Positions 56,692 through 64,000 of a stretch of 64,000 bases of DNA are shown here, piece after piece. Within the stretch, counting starts at the first letter, position 1, and each line of letters begins with the position of its first letter. This DNA is from Scalesia atractyloides (taxonomy: Eukaryota > Streptophyta > Magnoliopsida > Asterales > Asteraceae). A program made the position numbers and the translations under genes. The notes beneath the pieces are model-generated. The model searched no databases. It was not told where the DNA came from and saw only the letters and a list, made by a program, of their open reading frames with translations. Location: contig CAMTDV010000019.1 of the NCBI GenBank assembly GCA_947069175.1, forward strand, positions 75,391,358-75,455,357, in the 5' to 3' direction.

Positions 56692-59258
56692 TGTGACACC
56701 CGGTTATTTAAGCTGTCCCGTACAAATGTAACACGTGTCATGAATGAATAAAAGGCCGTATTTGATTATTATGATGTTTATATATGGTATTTGATGTGTT
56801 GGTAAATCCAAAGTTTGATAAAAATTACGTTGGCAATATTAAGATAAACGTTTATCGCGTAACGGTTAAAATGCGAAACGAACGTCGGTGACCACCGGAT
56901 AATGTTAAAATCCCAAAAATAGTCCATTAAGAGTTAATTAATACATTTAATCATAATCGTGAGGAAAAATAATTTAAAACGTTAAGAAACTCTATTTTTC
57001 GAGTTTAAACGCGTACTGCGCGATACTACGCATATCTGACAAAATACTGTCAACACAGCCAGTTCAGGGCAACCAATAATTATTATAGTAATAATTTGAC
57101 AAGTTTATTTTTATAGAATGATAAAAATAAATTAAAACGCTAAAAATCCCTATTTTGCGAATTTAAGCGCGTACTGCGCAACACAGCGCGCATACTACCA
57201 ATTACCGACAACGTAACTTGTCCGGCAAATAAAATATTGATTAGTAATATTTTGGTGTGTTTATTTTTATAGAGCACTGAAAATAATTTAAAACGCGTTA
57301 AAACATAGTTAAAACGCTAGATAAAACACCCGGTATCCAGTAAAAATACCAGTTTTTAACCTACAACTTATATATATATATATATATACGGATGTATGTG
57401 TGTGTATATGAAGTGGTGGTAGCCAATAATACACTCTCTATCCTCTCTCTAACACTTGTAAGCATAGGAAATTGCAGGTGATGATTGCACCTTTTATAAA
57501 ATCTTCCAAATCTCACCAAATCCAACACAAACCAAATTCAAAAATCACTCTCTCTCTCTTTCTCCTTGCTTGCTCTCGGCCGATACCCCTCAAGAACACC
57601 ATCACTTTCAATTTTTGTCAAGTTCTTGAGAATCCATAAGTGTTACAAGGTGTTTCCAAGCGTGATTGAAGATTAAAAGGTGTTTCAAGCAACAATCAAG
57701 CTTCATATCATCAACCACCATTCAAAACCCATCAAAACTTGAAGGTATAAGATTCACTTTAAAAATCTTGTTCATGAATCTTAATGATGTTAATGATGAT
57801 AGAAGTTTCTCATGTTCTTGGGTTTAGTCACTAACTTGAAAACACTATCAAATGGGTTTTTGTATAAAATGAAAATGGTGATGTGTGTGTGTTCATATGG
57901 CCGTGAGTATGTATACATGTGTGTATGAGATTGAGTTTTGATTTTGAATGTTTTTTATTGATGATATTCATGAGGATATGATGCATGCATGTTTAGAAGT
58001 TTCCAAATGAAAGTGATGTGATTTGAAAAGATGAATGCGTGTATATGAAAAGTTAAACTTTGGAATCTTGTGTATATATGCATGTGAGCCGTGTATATAT
58101 ATATGCATATACATACATACAAAATTTTGTTATTAGTTCTTAAATAAGCAAGAACATGATACATGCATTTATGTCCAATGATTTGATGATGATGATGTTT
58201 ATATGAAGATGGTGTTCATGAATGTATGAACATGAAATAAATACATGTTGGATGCATATTAGTTCATACAAAATGATGAAGACATGATGTTAGTGCATTA
58301 AGTGCTTGTACATGGACATGCATGTGCATGTATGTAAATAAAAAGAGGATTTAATCATGTTATAATAAAATGGTTTTAGATCAATAAATAAACCTTAAAA
58401 ATAAGGTTATCTCATGTATAAAAGTGGTATGGAACTTTGATATAAAGTATACTAGCTTTGCATGTAGTACTATGTGCTTAAAAAGTTGTAAAATCTGTGA
58501 AATCGCATGAGTTATGTGCCTTACACAAAAACTGCACTAATCTGATTATAACCATAATTTTATTCAGTATATAACATGTATTGTGCTAAAATTTGAAGTC
58601 GTTTCGAGTTCGGATGGTTAGGGTAACGTTTGACGCAAAACTATGCGGTAAAAACGGTAAAAATCGCCTTTTTAAGAGGGTTTTTATGAAACTGTTTTAA
58701 ATCAGTACATAAACTGATATTTTTAGTATAAATATAAGTATATTAACTATATTTAGTTTATTTGGTATTTGGTTATTCATACGTGACTTTCGGCACCCGA
58801 AAATGTTACCGAATCACTAAAATACGCTTTTTTCAACATACACTAGAATGGGTTGTTCATGGGTGAACCTTATGTGTTAGAATGTGTTATGTGATTTAAA
58901 TATGCGAATATGATAATATGTTAAGTTTTGACATGATAGCGGGAATTAAGACTATGCATGTACGCTTGTATGTTTAAAACAGTAGAATCGGTGAAATCGC
59001 GTCAAAATGTGTAACTTATTTGTCGAGCATGAAAATTGATATATAGGTTAACTTAGTGAGTTATTTCATGTATCATGCTTTAAAAATGATAAAGTGAATA
59101 AGTTAATGAGTTTTCGCGTGTTATGATATTGTGAATATGTGCACGTTTATGTATATATATTACGACGCACAAATCGTAGATATATAGTACTTATAAACGG
59201 GAGTGTAACGGATAAAACATTAAGGTCACCAATAAAGTCGTTCAAGTCGCAAAAATCT

Positions 59259-59292
<34 letters not shown>

Positions 59293-60698
59293 CTCATATA
59301 TATATTAATATGCCAACATAAACTTTTCGAGAAAATCTCAAAGTTATGTGAAAATTCTAAGTATTGGAGAAACTTAGGAAATTTTGTAATATATTGATTA
59401 TTAAATCGTGCCTACGTATGTTAGGACGTGTAGAATCAAATTGTGGGATCGCGCTATTTTAAATACGCACCAAAAGGTGAGTGTCACTAAACCCCTCTTT
59501 TTACTGTTTTGTATATGTTTTGGGGGAGGAACACGCCTTAAAAGGATAAGTATACATTTTCGTATAAAATATGCCTTTGATTAAACTATGAATATATTTT
59601 CGTGGAAAATATGATTTGGAAATTATGTGATATGTTTTTGGTGAAAAACATGGTTTTGAAAATAAATATGTTTCGGGATAAACGGATTTTGGAATAATGA
59701 TATATGGTTTCGGGGATGAAACGGGGATTTACGGCGTTATGGGATAGAACGACCGTGTGGATTTAAAATGTTTATATCTAAAGTTGTAACGAATTCGGCC
59801 CGGTCTCAAGAGAGTAAGTATTGGGATTAGGCTTACGTTTCGGTGGGACGTTGGGGATTCGTACAACGTGTTATATTAAATTTTATCATTTTAGTAGGAT
59901 ATATATTTGTTCATAAGGTTGGCACCTTGGGTGACCCATTGCGGGCACTTTGCGCGAACTTAGCCATTTAATCATTAATATGGATTGCGTGGAATTGTTG
60001 ATAGATCTATCGGGCTTGACAACCCCGTCGCACCGGTAGCTCCGTGTCATTTCAAGCGACGAATTTATATTCTGTTATTGTCTAGCGTTGATTATACCCT
60101 TAAAGTTAATATATAATTCGTATTGTCTTGCAAACATACGAGTCTGAACATTTGATGCAATAAATCTAATATGTGAAACTTGGGAAGATGCTTAGTTCGG
60201 AGGTTTCGTGGAAACGCTTGCGACGACTGACTCATGGATTTTTATTAAGGAAATAAAAATTGACTTTCGAAAATATTATTTGGATGTTTTGATAATAAAC
60301 ACATAATTAGAAAGTTTTTCCTTGGATCAAATTATTTTAAATTTGAATATGTGAGCTCACCTCCTTTGTGTTGACACTTGATTTTAACTTGTTCTTCAGG
60401 TACTTGAGCATGGGTTCGGGAATCTTTGACGTATCTTGTGGTTGTGATGCATGTTTTGGTTTAATAATAAACTTTGGACACTTTTAAAACTTATTTGGGA
60501 CCGACTGTATTAAGATCCATAAGGATCAAGACAACTTAACTGTGTTATGGTTGTGGTTGTGTTTTAATTTGGAAACAATGTTTTAATTAAGTAATATGTC
60601 CAAAATTAACGATGCATCGTCCACTAAGATATTTATGGGCACCAACTTCTGTCACCATTACTTTTGTATTTCCGCTGCGACGTTTTTGGGGTGTTACA
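56692..60698 (+). repeat. 3' LTR of the chromovirus
   Basis: 4007 bp, TGTGACACCC to GGTGTTACA. It differs from the 5' LTR by many scattered substitutions and small indels, so the insertion is clearly older than the gag-only element. A (TA)n run at 59263-59288 is longer than its partner near 49230. Confidence 0.9.
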
Positions 60699-62039
60699 CA
60701 TTGTGTGGTATGTATACCATCTAGTAAGCACAATACTATTAAACAATATTAGTAACATGTAAACAATTTTGATAAGCAAGATACATAAAAGAAGCTGTAC
60801 CGTATCTAAATGCACGGATGTATGTCACAAGCTATGTTAATCTTCGACATGTAGCCTCTGTTTCAGCAGTTGACGTTGATCGGCCTGCTTCGTAAGTCAC
60901 AGCTGCCCGTAGGATACTTGTTGTCCAATACACATTACGCAGTGAATGTAGAAACAGATAGTATTTTAAAAGTTTGATAGTTATGCCTGACAAATAACTA
61001 ACACATAAATGTTGTGCTGTAGCGTAGTCTTGAGTAAGTGCATATTGAATACAAATATAGGGTCATGGATTTCTAGGTGAAATACATGTTTAGGTGAGGA
61101 TCATGGCCAGGTGAAATACGCGTTTTGTATGAGTCTCCTGGTTTTTCGTGGACCATGATCATTGATTTGGAGATGGCCAACTCTGGTTCGTAAGAACCCC
61201 TTGAGCTTTTATGCGGTAAAGCTAATTAAATGTGCAACCATGATCCTTAGTAATCAACTATATATCCAGGCCAAACTTTAATTTTACAAAAGTTCCATCC
61301 CAATTGTGTTTTGGGACGACGAATTGGCAAAGAGTATGTTCTAAAGATGTACCAAGGTGTTAAACATGTTAACATTTATTCGCCTTTTTGCCTGTGAGCT
61401 TCCCATACCTTTCGTATGTAGGCGCCTTGAAATAATCTTTCGTTGCCTTGTCCAAAATTTCAACCATTCTTTTTCAAAGTGTTAGTTGAAACTATAAATA
61501 GTAATGGGATATAGCCCGAAGACGGCGCAACCGAGCGAGTCGTCGGTAAGGTTAGGTTAGCCATATGGCAAAGTGACTTTCCAGACCATACGTCGCTCGA
61601 TAAGGACAGGGCCTAGTGAGGTAATTTTGTTGCGTGGACCCCTTAGTCGGTTGATTTATTTTGCAGAAAATGAAAGATACCATGTACTGATGCCGGCATA
61701 ATAAATTGTTTGGTGTACCGTATATGAGATGATATTTTTATGTTATCATACTTAATTCGAGAAGAATGGAAGTTAAGTACTCATAGATACTCCCGCATAT
61801 GTATGACGGGGAATGGGAGCGGGAAACAAGTGGCATGGATATCGGTGGTATGAAAACCGGTTGGCGTGAAGGCAAGTTGCTGCGAAAGCCGACGACGTAT
61901 AGGACGTGACTTGGACCAAGTAGATGCCGACAATTAGCACGCAAAAGGACTGCCCTAGTGGAAATCCGATAGTTAGTGAGTCTTGTTGGCAGGGATATGG
62001 CTTCCATGTATATTAAGTCTTGCTAGTCTCAAACTCTGG

Positions 62040-62170
62040 GATAGAGGTGGAACGCCGTTGGCGTGAAGACTAGTGGCTCAGGGGCGGTAGCATGAATTCT
62101 GGTGGCTCCGAGGGCGGTAGCGTGAATACTGGTGACACGAACCGGTGGGTGCGAAGGCTGGTGTCGTGCA
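62040..62170. repeat. GC-rich minisatellite-like stretch
   Basis: Irregular units such as GGCGTGAAGACTAGTGG, GGCGGTAGCATGAATTCTGG and GGCGGTAGCGTGAATACTGG. A related stretch lies at 63085-63175 and a single unit near 61858. Confidence 0.5.
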
Positions 62171-62332
62171 GCCGAATGACATTATATATATCTTGTATGC
62201 AAATAGTGATGAGACGCGCAACCGACCAGTGACTCAACCCATAACTAAACCCTGCTAGCCTCCTTGTTCAGTACCCAAGTTGCGTCCTTAAATATGTAGC
62301 CAAACACAATTTCGTCTGATATAGGTCTAGCC

Positions 62333-62570
62333 TTACCAAATCGTTGCCTGGTGAAGGTGTAACACTACCAAGTATGTAGAAAGGCAGTAAGAGTCGCAGC
62401 GAGTAGGATGGTCCGAAAAGAGGTGGTTCGATCCAAACCATGTTCTTGAATGAAGGTCATCAAGCATGTAAACCGAGATGTCTGGACTAAAACCCCTAGC
62501 TTTGGTGACTACGTCCAGCAATTGTAGCGTCCGCAGTGTTATACCGTGCAGGTTCCTCAGTTGTTCAGTA
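62333..62570 (-). pseudogene. Decayed coding patch with SVYMLDDLHSRTWFG motif
   Basis: Open on the minus strand for about 80 codons including LLDVVTKARGFSPDIS and SVYMLDDLHSRTWFGSNHLF. The motif recurs in 62600-62730 as LVYMPKDLYTRIRFG, and more distantly in 40928-41173. Not recognised; possibly part of a very old retroelement ORF. Confidence 0.4.
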
Positions 62571-62599
62571 TTGTCACTCGTGACTGGTATGTATAGAGG

Positions 62600-62730
62600 T
62601 GTGTTTGGTAGACTAGTTATGCCAGGTTAAAAGGTGCTCGGACCGAATCGTATCCTTGTATAAAGGTCTTTTGGCATGTAAACCAAAAAGTCGAGACCAG
62701 AATATTGGGCTATATTCCGACTAACCACCA
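62600..62730 (-). pseudogene. Second copy of the VYM-DL-R-FG coding patch
   Basis: The minus-strand frame reads SGLDFLVYMPKDLYTRIRFG and then stops. It aligns by eye with 62333-62570 but is shorter, as expected from tandem duplication followed by decay. Confidence 0.35.
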
Positions 62731-64000
62731 GCTAGGTAGCTCGCAGGAGAACAGCTTGCTAAGCAAGGAGGTCATCTGATAAGTAAGATTGACTGAGAAG
62801 AAGCTTTCCAAGCTGTGTAAGGATCACTGTGCGGGTTGGAATGTTCGGCGACTATTGGTGACCTCAATGGTGGTGTATTGTGCAAAAGTCATCTGGTCCG
62901 ATATGCTTGTGTATTACAGCTAGTGATAGTCTTGCTTTGGCATGTCTGTGATTCACTAGTGTGGTTTTGGATCACAATGTTGTGCGACTTTTGGTCAAAG
63001 CGCTTCATATGGCATTTCATATGTAAGTGCCTGAATGTAATCTTCGATTTCATGCTTGACCAGCAGCATAAACAAGGCAGTATGAAGGTCCGGGGCGTGA
63101 AGGTCGTTGCTGGCGTGAGGGGGGTAGCGCGAGGTGGTGAAGCGAGTGACGCGGCGGCACGGAGGTGGTGTGTCATGAAGAGTAGGTTTCACCAGGCTGT
63201 AATAGTACTCCGGCAACAATAAGCAGCTTTCGCTTGAAATAATGTTTCACCGGCTATGCGATGAGTTTTGATATACCTCCCCTCTTTGTTATGTTCCCCA
63301 ACTTAATTTATATTATTTGCCACCTGGATTATACTCATCTTTTCGCTATAAGCCTATAACATTGACTCATCTGTGTATTGCATGTGAGACCCACATAAGG
63401 TTAGCTATAAGGTTGGAGATCTAGGACCCGTGCATAGAAATCTGAAAGCATGTATCTTAGATGCTAAATCTTTGTTTATAGCATGGACAAGTACTGGTGA
63501 TTGCGGATAAACAATCGTGTGCAGAACTCAAACAAAATCAGATCTAAGTGTTGTTGATACAAAAATCATGTATATGGCTTGAAGGAGAAATGATGAGATC
63601 GTTGACCACGATATCACGGGAATATTAGAATACAGAAATGAAGTATCCATTCGTGTGTTTGGCTAATAGACCAACAGCCATCATGTTTTGGTTTGGAATC
63701 CGAAAAAATCTTCTGACGAATCATATGGACCAACAATAAGCATTTTGGAAAACGAGGGCAGTTATCTTGCCAATTTCGTGCCTTCAGATAAGGATCGTTT
63801 AACACGCATCATCCTTGTATATGAGTTGTTTGGTGTTGTATAATTCGGGAACACCCAAGGCTTATGATCATTTTTAATGTGGTCCAATAAAAGTTCCCCA
63901 CTTCAATGCATTACCCACACGGGTATTGCGCGCATTTGGGAGCAGCGCCGTATGTTTCGGCGTATTAGGGTGTCCACCATGTATGATGATGTGTGGTGTG

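Larger units (their letters stand above)
43980..60698 (+). mobile_element. Full-length Ty3/gypsy chromovirus with 4-kb LTRs
   Basis: Order: 5' LTR (with a nested solo LTR), primer site, extra upstream ORF, gag, protease, reverse transcriptase, RNase H, integrase, chromodomain-like tail, polypurine tract, 3' LTR. LTRs begin TGTGACAC and end GGTGTTACA. Flanks CGTTG and CATTG match at 4 of 5. All coding parts are broken by stops or frameshifts, so the copy is dead. The domain order and the tail downstream of integrase fit plant chromoviruses. Confidence 0.9.
60699..64000. other. Degenerate host repeat locus, segment 4
   Basis: Continues the host locus to the window edge. No intact gene. Holds decayed minus-strand coding patches (62333-62730) and two GC-rich stretches (62040-62170, 63085-63175) built of GGTGGCGTGAAG-like phrases. 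The first five bases, CATTG, are the chromovirus target duplication. Confidence 0.5.

Overview
This is a gene-poor, AT-rich nuclear window from a flowering plant. An R2R3-MYB gene with the usual plant intron positions, Ty3/gypsy chromovirus genes, tRNA-headed SINEs, Helitron ends and hAT-type MITEs all point that way. The repeat style resembles Asteraceae (daisy family), but that is only an impression from reading the sequence. The one apparently intact host gene is a three-exon subgroup-20-like R2R3-MYB on the minus strand (12724-11639). Almost everything else is transposon-derived.

Layout. 1-3249: the 5' end of a minus-strand gag-bearing LTR element (leader, primer site, LTR) that runs off the left edge. 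3565-3937: a TATA-led small pseudogene. About 3960-6812: a probable LTR relic carrying a 159-bp-period degenerate repeat. 6813-11638: intergenic, with a degenerate repeat block and a Helitron 3' end. 11639-12851: the MYB gene. 13330-13660: a 5'-truncated LINE with a 15-bp target duplication. 16263-18418: a gene fragment, a MITE and a candidate Helitron. 20463-21418: three SINEs. 22257-22979: a hAT-like MITE. From 24231 to the end lies an uncharacterised degenerate host repeat locus, split by three insertions. These are a complete 13.4-kb gag-only element (26217-39592, perfect GTACA duplication), a solo LTR (41329-43864) and a full-length chromovirus (43980-60698). The chromovirus 5' LTR has itself been split by another solo LTR (44326-46924, perfect TATCT duplication).

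The most striking system is the gag-only LTR family. Its 2.3-2.6-kb LTR occurs six times, and every copy carries four tRNA-like modules. One (A) is antisense and upstream of the TATA position; three (B, C, D) are sense and in tandem downstream. B and C contain long D-arm palindromes whose two arms change together between copies, which suggests RNA structure under selection. The internal region encodes Gag (Retrotrans_gag domain and two zinc knuckles) but no reverse transcriptase. It carries a tandem array of roughly 300-350-bp units, each with a conserved hairpin. The family shares an initiator-Met primer site and a palindromic pre-PPT motif with the nearby chromovirus, so cross-mobilisation is plausible. 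The arrangement recalls Cassandra elements, which carry 5S rRNA sequence in their LTRs, but uses tRNA-like units.

The chromovirus has 4-kb LTRs, an extra upstream ORF with a SUMO-interaction-like motif, and a gag-pol broken by several stops and frameshifts. All its catalytic motifs are still recognisable. Alignments, RNA folding and database searches were not possible, so identities given here are by eye.
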